From JAFDVN01 sp035758545 (GTDB lineage: Bacteria > Acidobacteriota > Holophagae > Holophagales > Holophagaceae), in assembly GCA_035758545.1 (NCBI GenBank), contig DASTWQ010000075.1:1-8606 (forward strand): a DNA stretch of 8,606 nucleotides, read 5' to 3'. Both the position numbers and the translations under genes were made by a program. Of the stretch, positions 1 through 7,387 are shown piece after piece (the first letter of the stretch is position 1; each line of letters starts with the position of its first letter). Below the pieces are notes generated by a model. The model was not told the DNA's origin. It saw only the letters and a program-made list of their open reading frames with translations, and did not search any database.

Positions 1-1
1 G

Positions 2-88
2 GCCCGCCAGAGCTTTGAGGCCCTCGCCGCCCTCAACGACCCCCGCGGCGTCTACGCCCGCCTGCCGATGGACCTGATGGTGAGGTAG
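2..88 (+). CDS. C-terminal end of an unidentified protein (partial)
   Basis: The frame beginning at base 2 is open until the TAG at 86-88 and gives 28 residues ending in YARLPMDLMVR. The codon composition (G/C in nearly all third positions) matches the neighbouring genes, so this is probably the true 3' end of a gene that starts left of the window. The tail is too short to assign to a family and I do not recognise it. It converges on the SET-domain gene (162-632, minus). Its stop codon lies inside the left outer arm of the 83-bp inverted repeat at 84-166, which can act as its terminator. Confidence 0.55.
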   Translation, partial: ARQSFEALAALNDPRGVYARLPMDLMVR

Positions 89-166
89 CGAGGCGGTGAG
101 GCGGTGAGGTCCGGAGGCAGGATGATCATCTTGCCTTCAGGCCTCACAACCACAGGCCTCGTTACC
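84..166. repeat. 83-bp imperfect inverted repeat, likely bidirectional terminator, with 8-bp-periodic GAGGC units
   Basis: Bases 84-94 (GGTAGCGAGGC) pair with 156-166 (GCCTCGTTACC) with one mismatch. The inner arms (about 104-120 and 131-147) match at 13 of 17 positions. The centre, 121-130 (GATGATCATC), is a perfect palindrome. GAGG-type units start at 90, 98, 106 and 114, exactly 8 bp apart. Complementary GCCTC-type units start at 133, 141 and 156, with a degenerate copy near 148. The stop codons of both convergent genes (TAG at 86-88; TAA on the minus strand at 162-164) lie in the outer arms. TTTTCTT follows the right arm at 167-173, as expected for an intrinsic terminator of plus-strand transcription. 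There is no matching T-run for the minus strand, so termination in that direction would rest on the hairpin alone. Confidence 0.75.
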
Positions 167-632
167 TTTTCTTCGCCAGCATGGTCCCGCGGCAGGCCGG
201 CGACCCGCAGTGGCAGGCGTGCTGCCGCTTGGCCTTGGCGGTGTGGGGCTCGTCCAGGGTGAGCTGGTAGTCGTAGGACAGCTCCTCGCCGGGCTCGATG
301 TCCCGCAGCGCGTCGATGAAGACCCGGTCCCCGACCTGCTCGGTCTCGCAGTTGGGATCGCAGCTGTGGTTGATGTAGCGCGCGGCGTTGCCGCCCACGT
401 TGGCGTCGATGACCCGGTCCTCGTCGATGCCGAAGAGGAAGGTGTGGTCCGGGTCGTCGTCGTTCTGCATGCGCGCCGAGGCCTTGGCCCAGGAGATGAT
501 CTCGCCCTTGTACTCGAGGATGCGCTCGCCCTTCCGGAGGGGCCGGAGCGCGAAGACTCCCTTGCCGTGGACACCGCTCCGGCGCACCTGCACCTTGGGC
601 CCGCGGGGGGTGGGGGAATTCGGCTTCGCCAT
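162..632 (-). CDS. SET-domain protein-lysine methyltransferase with post-SET zinc motif
   Basis: This is a 156-residue protein consisting of little more than a SET domain, a fold that transfers methyl groups from S-adenosylmethionine to protein lysines. Visible in order: the N-SET GVHGKGVFA segment (residues 20-28), ARYINHSCDPNCE (84-96, the knot-forming NHSCxPN motif), GEELSYDY (115-122, with the catalytic-region tyrosines) and a post-SET CHCGSPACRG (140-149). Cys91 with Cys140, Cys142 and Cys147 gives the complete four-cysteine zinc site known from eukaryotic histone methyltransferases. The chosen ATG lies 8 bp after the rimM stop. The rimM TGA begins TGAGG, supplying a Shine-Dalgarno GAGG 6 nt before the ATG, so translation is probably coupled. 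A longer in-frame start (to 920) would overlap most of rimM and is unlikely. There is no signal peptide, so the protein should be cytoplasmic. The substrate is unknown; placement at the end of an rpsP-khpA-rimM cluster suggests, without proving, a translation-related target. Confidence 0.88.
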   Translation of the reverse strand: MAKPNSPTPRGPKVQVRRSGVHGKGVFALRPLRKGERILEYKGEIISWAKASARMQNDDDPDHTFLFGIDEDRVIDANVGGNAARYINHSCDPNCETEQVGDRVFIDALRDIEPGEELSYDYQLTLDEPHTAKAKRQHACHCGSPACRGTMLAKKR

Positions 633-640
633 GTCGCGCC

Positions 641-1186
641 TCAGAGGGAGTGGAGGTCCAGCAGGCCCTCGGGGGGCTCCACGGATGCCTTGCCGTGGGC
701 CAGGTCCAGGGTCCACCAGGCCTTGATGTAGGGGATCTCGACGGTGCCGCGGCGGCCCGGTCGCCGGTCCCGGATGACGACGAGGTCGTAGCCCATGGGG
801 GTGGGGTCCAGCCGCAGCACCTCGCCCAGGGGCGCGCCGTGGGCGGAGACCTCCACGCCGAACCACTGGTGGCGGAAGCTCTCGCCCTCGTCCAGGGTGG
901 CCTCCGACTCGGGCATCCACAGCGCCCAGCCCTTGAAGGCCTCGGCGGCGGTGCGGTCGGGGATGCCCTCCAGGGCCAGGCAGGGCCGCTCCTGGTGCCA
1001 GCGGAAGAGCCGCAGCTTCACCGGCCGGGCGGGAGGCTGGGGTTCGCCGTGCTCCAGGTCCAGGGCGGGCGGCGCGAGCACGAGGCCCTGCAGCGAGGCC
1101 AGGCGATCCGGGTCGTCCATGACGGCGTGGAAGAGGAACTCGCCCTTGAGGCCCTGGACCTTGGCGAGGTGGCCGAGCAGCAGCAT
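641..1186 (-). CDS. rimM: Ribosome maturation factor RimM
   Basis: RimM binds ribosomal protein S19 and helps mature the head of the 30S subunit and process 16S rRNA. The 181-residue length is normal. The N-terminal RimM domain starts GHLAKVQGLKGEFLF (residues 5-19, the family's G-x-x-GLKGE signature). ALEGIPDRTAAEAFKG (71-86) matches the typical 'GIxDRxAAExLxG' segment. The C-terminal PRC-barrel part includes LGEVLRL (120-126), IPYIKAWW (151-158) and a PPEGLLDL tail (171-178). The usual 'ETGANDVLVV' stretch is changed to DPTPMGYDLVVI, so the protein is somewhat divergent. The start is fixed: the next in-frame codon upstream of note is the TGA at 1199-1201, which is also the khpA stop. There is no clear Shine-Dalgarno in the 12-bp gap, which points to re-initiation after khpA. 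trmD, a frequent partner immediately downstream, is absent here. Confidence 0.93.
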   Translation of the reverse strand: MLLLGHLAKVQGLKGEFLFHAVMDDPDRLASLQGLVLAPPALDLEHGEPQPPARPVKLRLFRWHQERPCLALEGIPDRTAAEAFKGWALWMPESEATLDEGESFRHQWFGVEVSAHGAPLGEVLRLDPTPMGYDLVVIRDRRPGRRGTVEIPYIKAWWTLDLAHGKASVEPPEGLLDLHSL

Positions 1187-1198
1187 GGGGCGGCCGGC

Positions 1199-1447
1199 TC
1201 AGGCGCGATCGGCTTCGTGGACCTCGACCTCCACCCGGAGGCCGGCCTTCTCGCCCGCCACCTGGCAGAGGGTCCGCAGGCTCTGAATGGTGCGGCCGCT
1301 CTTGCCGATGACCCGGCCGATGTCGGCGGGATCGGGGTGGAGGGTCAGCGCCAGCCGGCGGCCCTCCGCCGCGGACTCGATCCGGAGGGCGTCCGGGTGG
1401 TCCAGCAGGGGCTTGAGGACGTCGGCGAGGAAGGCTTCGAGGTTCAT
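1199..1447 (-). CDS. khpA: KH-domain RNA-binding protein KhpA
   Basis: This small cytoplasmic protein (82 residues) consists of a single KH domain. The GRVIGKSGRTI segment (residues 44-54) carries the GxxG loop (GKSG, 48-51) that holds single-stranded RNA. Size and position between rpsP and rimM are typical of KhpA, formerly YlqC, which in Gram-positive bacteria pairs with KhpB and binds many RNAs. An ATG at 1474 in the same frame would add nine residues, but the ATG at 1447 has GAGG five bases upstream and gives the usual MNLEAFLADVLKPLL-type N terminus, so it is preferred. The gene lies downstream of a hairpin and T-run that follow rpsP, so it may be expressed less than S16. Its TGA is separated from the rimM ATG by 12 bp in the same frame. 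Confidence 0.9.
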   Translation of the reverse strand: MNLEAFLADVLKPLLDHPDALRIESAAEGRRLALTLHPDPADIGRVIGKSGRTIQSLRTLCQVAGEKAGLRVEVEVHEADRA

Positions 1448-1476
1448 AGGTCCCTCATTCTGCCAGATGGGCATGG

Positions 1477-1515
1477 AAAAGCCGGGCCCGAATCCCAGGA
1501 GGCGGGGGGCCCGGC
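1477..1515 (-). terminator. Hairpin with T-run between rpsP and khpA, probable attenuator
   Basis: Read on the minus strand, GCCGGGCCC (1515-1507) and GGGCCCGGC (1489-1481) form a perfect 9-bp all-G/C stem with a 17-nt loop. TTTT (1480-1477) follows directly. It starts about 23 bp after the rpsP stop and ends about 30 bp before the khpA start. It has the form of an intrinsic terminator. Because khpA, rimM and the SET gene follow on the same strand without an obvious strong promoter between, partial read-through is the simplest reading. Only four Ts are present, which also favours incomplete termination. Confidence 0.65.
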
Positions 1516-1538
1516 GTGTCCTTCGGAAGCGGCGTCCC

Positions 1539-1781
1539 TTAGAGGATCGCGTGCTTCTTGAAGAGGTCCTCGACCGTCTTGGAGGGGCGGGCGCCCTTGG
1601 CGAGCCAGCCCTTGGCCTTCTCGGCGTCGATGCGGACGGCCTCGGTGGTGGTCGCGATGGGGTTCACGAAGCCCAGGATCTCCAGGGCGGAGCCGGTGGG
1701 GATCTGGTCGTTCTCGGACACCACGATGTGGTAGAAGGGCTTCTTCTTGGCGCCCTTGCGGGCAAGGCGGATGGACAGCAT
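1539..1781 (-). CDS. rpsP: 30S ribosomal protein S16
   Basis: S16 binds 16S rRNA early in 30S subunit assembly. The 80-residue product is of normal length, begins MLSIRLARKGAKKKPFYHIVV (the canonical S16 N terminus; residues 3-19 are the most conserved) and continues with LEILGFVNP (33-41) and WLAKGARPSKTVEDLFKK (59-76), matching the usual 'WLxxGAxPTxTVxxLxKK' C-terminal helix. The ATG at 1781 is chosen because AGGAG (1791-1787 on the minus strand) sits five bases before it. An in-frame GTG six bases further up overlaps that Shine-Dalgarno and is unlikely to be used. A near-consensus -10 lies just upstream, giving a very short leader, and a strong hairpin follows the gene. Confidence 0.96.
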   Translation of the reverse strand: MLSIRLARKGAKKKPFYHIVVSENDQIPTGSALEILGFVNPIATTTEAVRIDAEKAKGWLAKGARPSKTVEDLFKKHAIL

Positions 1782-1793
1782 GGTCACTCCTGG

Positions 1794-1828
1794 ACTGGCC
1801 AGTATACCCCGGGCCGGGCGGGGGTAAA
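1794..1828 (-). promoter_or_regulatory. Putative rpsP promoter with palindrome over the start site
   Basis: On the minus strand a near-consensus -10 hexamer TATACT occupies 1806-1801. Sixteen bases upstream is TTTACC (1828-1823), matching four of six positions of TTGACA. Transcription would start near 1794, leaving a leader of roughly 13 nt that contains the AGGAG. A perfect 10-bp palindrome, ACTGGCCAGT (1794-1803), overlaps the -10 and predicted start site and could be an operator. It could also be chance in GC-rich DNA. Just upstream the T-rich pieces GCTTTTTACC and GCTTTTACC form an imperfect tandem repeat beyond the stop of the DUF885 gene. No convincing stem precedes them, so I do not call a terminator there. 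Confidence 0.45.
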
Positions 1829-1851
1829 AGCGGTAAAAAGCGGGCGGTCCC

Positions 1852-3576
1852 TCAGAGCCCCATGAGCTGGCGGGCGTACTTGGGCGCCGGGCTGCCGAAG
1901 CTCAGCAGCTCGTCGTGGAAGGCCTGGAGGTCGAAGGGGCGCTTCTCCTTCGCGGCCCGGGCCTCGGCGGCGGCGCGGATGTCGTCCATCTCGGCGGAGC
2001 CGACGAAGTAGGTGCTCAGCTGGGTGGAGCTGAGGCAGGCCCGCCGCCACTTGCCCACGGCCTCGCCCTCCTCCTGGAAGCCCTCCTGCTCCATGAGTCG
2101 GATCGCCTGGGCCTCGGTCATGCCCTGGGTGTGGATCTTCTGGTCGAGGATGGCGTTGATGATCACCCGCAGGCGCATCTTGAGCTGCTCCATCCGCACC
2201 TCGGGGCCGCCGTAGCCGGCCCGGGCCATCTCCTGCTCGCCGTAGACCGCCCAGCCCTCGGCGAAGAGCCCGCTGGTGAAGATGCCCCGGACGAGGGTGG
2301 GGGCCTTGAAGGCGTTGGAGTGGGCCAGCTGCAGGTAGTGGCCCGGCATGGCCTCGTGGACCGTCAGGTCCTGGACCATGGCCTCGTTGTACTCCTTGAA
2401 GAAGCTCTCCACCCGGGCCGGCTTCCAGTCCGAGGGCGTCGGCGAGATGGCGAAGAAGGTGCTGCCGCCGGGCTCCAGGGGGCCGGGGGCCTCGCAGTAG
2501 GCCACGGCCACGCCCCTTTGGTACTCGGGCATGACGATGATCTTCACGGGCTCCGTGGGCACCGAGACCAGGTGGTGGGACCGGACGAAGTCCGTGGCCT
2601 GCTTCAGGTCCGCGGTGGCGAGGGCCACGATGGTGTCGTTGGTGGGGCGCTTCTCGGCGATGCGGTCCAGCACGGCCTTGATGACCGCCTTCCTGTCCTG
2701 GGTGGGCTTCCCGGGGAACCAGGCCTCGTGGAGGGGCTTGGCCACGGTGTACATCTCCGCCTGGGTGGCCTTGAGCTGGGCCTCCGCCCGGCGGAGGATC
2801 TCCTCCATGGAGAGGTCGGAGTTGAGGGTGTAGCGCAGCTCCTTCCGGAAGCGCGCCTTGCCGATGCGGAAGTCGCCGTCGGAGCGCGGCAGCAGGTCCG
2901 CCTTCAGCCAGGCGAGGAAGCCCTCCAGGGCCTGGGCCGCCTTCGCCTGGGCCGGCGCCAGCTCCTGGGCCATGCCGGCCTGGGCCGCGGAGGCAGTGAC
3001 CTCATCCTTCACGAGCCCAAGGGCGCCCTGGAACTGCTGGAGGGCGGTCTCGGTGTAGATGCGGGGGGGATGCTGGAGGTTGGCCTTGGCCGCGTCCAGC
3101 AGGGCCGGGATCGCCTCCAGCCGGGCCTTCACGGCCTTGAGGCGCTGGGGCAGGGGCGTGGTCTCCCGGGCCAGCAGGCCGTAGATGGCGTTGCCGGGGT
3201 TGTAGACCAGGGGGTTCCACTGCCAGGACTTCAGGTCGTCCAGGTCGAAGAGGGCCCCGTCCAGCTGGTCCAGGAGGATGGCCCGGTCCACCCGGTCCTG
3301 GGCGGAGAGCTCCGCCTCCGGGATCGCGGCCAGGGCGGCGCGCTCGGTGCGGGCCCAGGTCCGCTGGGCATCGAGTCCCTTGGCGCTGAGGTCGCTCAGG
3401 CGGTCGTCGAAGCGGTGGTCCCCCAGCTGGGTGGCCGCCTCGGGATTGAGCCGCAGGTAGCCCTCGATGACAGCCTTGGCCCGGGCCTCGAAGGCCGCGT
3501 CCGCCTTGCCGGCGGCGGGCGCCTGGGCCAGGAGGGGAAGGACGGCGAAGGGGAGGAGGGCCGGGCGGATGCGCAT
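1852..3576 (-). CDS. Exported DUF885-family zinc metallopeptidase-like protein
   Basis: This 574-residue protein belongs by motif to the DUF885 family, large alpha-helical proteins related to zinc carboxypeptidases/oligoendopeptidases, often exported. The metal site is visible: HEAMPGHYLQL (residues 407-417, an HExxxGH-type variant of the gluzincin helix with both histidines) and EGWAVYGEQ (440-448), whose glutamate would be the third ligand. FFAISPTP (374-381) is another family-typical block. The N terminus, MRIRPALLPFAVLPLLAQAPAA, reads as a cleavable signal peptide with a likely cut after AQA, so the enzyme should act in the periplasm or outside the cell. The start at 3576 is preferred over 3603/3600 because GGAG lies five bases upstream and it gives a compact signal peptide. 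It lies 78 bp downstream of ffh on the same strand and 70 bp before rpsP. Substrate and physiological role are not known. Confidence 0.88.
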   Translation of the reverse strand: MRIRPALLPFAVLPLLAQAPAAGKADAAFEARAKAVIEGYLRLNPEAATQLGDHRFDDRLSDLSAKGLDAQRTWARTERAALAAIPEAELSAQDRVDRAILLDQLDGALFDLDDLKSWQWNPLVYNPGNAIYGLLARETTPLPQRLKAVKARLEAIPALLDAAKANLQHPPRIYTETALQQFQGALGLVKDEVTASAAQAGMAQELAPAQAKAAQALEGFLAWLKADLLPRSDGDFRIGKARFRKELRYTLNSDLSMEEILRRAEAQLKATQAEMYTVAKPLHEAWFPGKPTQDRKAVIKAVLDRIAEKRPTNDTIVALATADLKQATDFVRSHHLVSVPTEPVKIIVMPEYQRGVAVAYCEAPGPLEPGGSTFFAISPTPSDWKPARVESFFKEYNEAMVQDLTVHEAMPGHYLQLAHSNAFKAPTLVRGIFTSGLFAEGWAVYGEQEMARAGYGGPEVRMEQLKMRLRVIINAILDQKIHTQGMTEAQAIRLMEQEGFQEEGEAVGKWRRACLSSTQLSTYFVGSAEMDDIRAAAEARAAKEKRPFDLQAFHDELLSFGSPAPKYARQLMGL

Positions 3577-3654
3577 GGGGACTCCGGAGGATCCCTCCAT
3601 CATCCCGCGGCAGACCTCATTTCGCGAGGCCTCTCCCCGGGACCGAGCAGGACC

Positions 3655-5034
3655 TCAGAAGGGAAGCTTGAAGCCCCCGGGCATGCCCGGCATCCCGCCC
3701 CCCTTCATGCCGGCCATGCGCTGCATGCGCTGCATGAACTTGGGGTCGTTCATCTGGCCCATCATCTTCTTCATCTCGAGGTACTGCTTCAGGAGCTGGT
3801 TGATCTCGTGGACGGGCCGGCCGCAGCCCATGGCGATGCGGCGTTTGCGCTTGCCGTCGAGCAGGTTGTGGTTGGCGCGCTCGGCGGGGGTCATGGAGTC
3901 CAGGATGGCCGTGAGGTGCTTCATCCGCTTGTCCGTGGCGACGGAGGCGAGCTGCTCCTTGATCTGGCCCATGCCCGGCAGCATCCCCATGAGCTTGTTC
4001 ATGGAGCCCAGCTTGGCCACCTGCTGGAACTGCTTGCGCATGTCCTCCAGCGTGAACTGGTTCTTGGCCATGCGCTTGGCGATGTCCTCGGCCTCGCGCT
4101 CGTCGATCTTGTCCTTGGCGTGCTCGATGAGGGACAGCACGTCGCCCATGCCGAGGATGCGCTGGGCCATGCGGTCCGGGTGGAAGACCTGGAGGTCGTC
4201 CAGCTTCTCGCCCTCGCCGATGAACTTGATGGGCTGGCCGGTGACCTGCTTGATGCTGAAGGCCGCGCCGCCCCGGGTGTCGCCGTCGGTCTTGGTGAGC
4301 ACCACGCCGGTGAGCGCCAGCTTCTCGTGGAAGGCCGCCGCGGAGCGCACCGCGTCCTGGCCCGTCATGGCGTCCGCCACGAAGAGGATCTCCCCGGGCG
4401 CGCAGGCGGCCTTGATGCGGCCCAGCTCGTCCATGAGGGCATCGTCCAGGTGCAGGCGGCCGGCGGTGTCGAGCACCACCGTGTCCCAGCCCTTGAGCTT
4501 CGCCTCCTTGACGGCCGCCTCGCAGATGGCGACGGGATCCTTCAGCTCCGTGCGGAAGGAGGGCACGCCGGCCTCCTTCGCCACGACATGGAGCTGCTCG
4601 ATGGCCGCGGGGCGGTAGACGTCCGCGGGCACCAGGAGGGGCGAGCGGCCCTGCTTCTTGAGGAACTTCGCCAGCTTGCCGCTGGTGGTGGTCTTGCCGG
4701 CGCCCTGGAGGCCCACCATCATCACCACCGCCGGGTTGGCGCCGAGCTCCAGGGGCTTCTCGGCGGCCTGGCCGCCCATGATCTCCGTGAGCTCCTGGTA
4801 GACGATGTCGATGAAGGCCTGGGCGGGGTTGAGGCCTTCGAGGACCTCCTTGCCCAGGGCCTTCTCCTTGACCCGGGACAGGAAGGTGCGGGCCACCTGC
4901 ACGTGGACATCGGCCTCGAGCAGGGCCATGCGGACTTCCCGCAGCGCCTCCTCGATGTTCGCCTCCGAGAGCTTCGCCTGCCCGCGCAGGTGGCGCATCG
5001 CCTTGGAGAGCTTGTCGGTGAGGGCGTCGAACAT
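3655..5034 (-). CDS. ffh: Signal recognition particle protein Ffh (SRP54 GTPase)
   Basis: Ffh binds the signal sequence of nascent membrane and secretory proteins, together with 4.5S/SRP RNA and the receptor FtsY, and delivers ribosomes to the translocon. The 459 residues show the N-domain helical bundle (about 1-90) and the G domain with P-loop GLQGAGKTT (108-116), DVYRPAA (138-144), DTAGR (189-193), TKTDGDTRGG (247-256) and FIGEGE (271-276). The methionine-rich M domain (about 300-459) includes the finger region near MGMLPGMG (349-356). The tail is MKGGGMPGMPGG. The M-domain RNA-binding motif, normally RIAxGSG, reads RRIAMGCG (398-405): codon TGC gives Cys404 where Ser is usual. The ATG at 5034 has GAGG five bases upstream and matches the family's MFxxLTxKL start. 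It is the first gene of the minus block. Confidence 0.97.
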   Translation of the reverse strand: MFDALTDKLSKAMRHLRGQAKLSEANIEEALREVRMALLEADVHVQVARTFLSRVKEKALGKEVLEGLNPAQAFIDIVYQELTEIMGGQAAEKPLELGANPAVVMMVGLQGAGKTTTSGKLAKFLKKQGRSPLLVPADVYRPAAIEQLHVVAKEAGVPSFRTELKDPVAICEAAVKEAKLKGWDTVVLDTAGRLHLDDALMDELGRIKAACAPGEILFVADAMTGQDAVRSAAAFHEKLALTGVVLTKTDGDTRGGAAFSIKQVTGQPIKFIGEGEKLDDLQVFHPDRMAQRILGMGDVLSLIEHAKDKIDEREAEDIAKRMAKNQFTLEDMRKQFQQVAKLGSMNKLMGMLPGMGQIKEQLASVATDKRMKHLTAILDSMTPAERANHNLLDGKRKRRIAMGCGRPVHEINQLLKQYLEMKKMMGQMNDPKFMQRMQRMAGMKGGGMPGMPGGFKLPF

Positions 5035-5052
5035 CAGGGCCTCGAACCGTCC

Positions 5053-5058
5053 ATTGTA
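5053..5058 (-). promoter_or_regulatory. Putative -10 element for ffh
   Basis: TACAAT on the minus strand (5058-5053) matches the -10 consensus at five of six positions. It lies 18 bases before the ffh ATG, almost the same spacing as at rpsP (19 bases). The expected -35 position falls at about 5075-5081, in the outer edge of the inverted repeat, and reads GTGGTT or AGTGGT, a poor match. The call rests mainly on the -10. Confidence 0.35.
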
Positions 5059-5073
5059 GCTGGGCTGAAGGGG

Positions 5074-5175
5074 AAACCACTTACACGGAGTCCGCGGAGG
5101 GGGCGGAGGGCGCGGAGCTCCTGGGGATGAATCTCCGTGTTCTCCGCTCCTCGGTGACCTCCGTGTAAGTTGTTC
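5074..5175. repeat. ~100-bp imperfect palindrome with 9-bp-periodic CGGAG units
   Basis: ACTTACACGGAG (5079-5090) is perfectly complementary to CTCCGTGTAAGT (5159-5170), and the match extends imperfectly to 5074 and 5175. The left arm holds CGGAG at 5086, 5095, 5104 and 5113, exactly 9 bp apart. The right arm holds CTCCG at 5133, 5142 and 5159, with a degenerate CTCGG at 5150. The core between the arms is about 5118-5132. The element fills almost the whole gap between the divergent ffh and DUF255 genes, so its edges occupy the expected -35 regions of both. From memory, ACACGGAG-type arrays with this layout recur between genes in several bacterial phyla and are often mis-annotated as small proteins. 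I cannot verify copy number here. Confidence 0.8.
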
Positions 5176-5195
5176 ATCCCTGAGACAATGCCCCC

Positions 5196-7193
<1,998 letters not shown>

Positions 7194-7340
7194 GGACGGG
7201 CCCCTTCGCTGGATTTTCCCCTTGCGGGGCGCGGGGCGGAGCTCATCTTGAAGTCAGGGTGAAACAGACTTCCGGTTTCATTCGACACATGGGGCGACCC
7301 TATCCGCCAGCCCCTTCCGGCGCCCCCACGGGGACGGCCG
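7194..7340. other. Gene-free spacer after the DUF255 gene
   Basis: I find no convincing gene or known RNA in these 147 bases. Two small stems are possible: CCCC-TTGC-GGGG near 7225-7236, and GAAAC (about 7261-7265) with GTTTC (about 7276-7280). Neither is followed by a T-run. Composition is less uniformly GC-rich around 7245-7295 than in the neighbouring genes. Confidence 0.4.
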
Positions 7341-7375
7341 CGACAACCGGGGCGCCAGGTGGCGCCCTTTTGTCG
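7341..7375. terminator. Bidirectional terminator between convergent DUF255 and DUF1275 genes
   Basis: GGGCGCC (7350-7356), loop AGGT, then GGCGCCC (7361-7367) form a perfect 7-bp stem, followed on the plus strand by TTTT (7368-7371). An outer pair, CGACAA (7341-7346) with TTGTCG (7370-7375), extends the stem past a small bulge and allows folding of the minus-strand transcript too. It lies 13 bp past the DUF1275 stop and about 150 bp past the DUF255 stop. It is the only strong hairpin with a T-run between them. Confidence 0.75.
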
Positions 7376-7387
7376 TGCGTCCCGCGG

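Noticed and set aside
84..166. CRISPR array
   Set aside because: The units are 8 bp without unique spacers and are arranged as a palindrome, not as direct repeats of 25-40 bp.
1448..1474. Longer khpA beginning at 1474
   Set aside because: That ATG follows directly after the T-run of the hairpin with no Shine-Dalgarno, whereas the internal ATG at 1447 has a well-placed GAGG and the expected N terminus.
650..1561. 303-codon plus-strand frame opposite rimM and khpA
   Set aside because: It is a shadow of three real minus-strand genes and shows no motif or ribosome site.
1915..5130. 1071-codon open frame on the plus strand opposite DUF885 and ffh
   Set aside because: It is antisense to two clearly recognised genes, is full of Gly/Leu/Val/His from GC-rich complement codons, and shows no family motif. 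High GC removes stop codons from this frame.
5079..5170. SRP (4.5S) RNA gene next to ffh
   Set aside because: A hairpin of about 100 nt beside ffh was tempting, but it lacks the conserved GGAA-type tetraloop and the asymmetric/symmetric loop core on either strand. Its 9-bp periodicity marks it as a repeat element.
7220..7240. Terminator at CCCC-TTGC-GGGG just after the DUF255 gene
   Set aside because: The T-run precedes the stem on the plus strand, and on the minus strand the stem is followed by A, so neither direction gives a terminator.
7245..7300. Riboswitch or small RNA in the spacer after DUF255
   Set aside because: Only a weak GAAAC/GTTTC stem is present. No known riboswitch core could be recognised, and the downstream plus-strand region is antisense to the DUF1275 gene.
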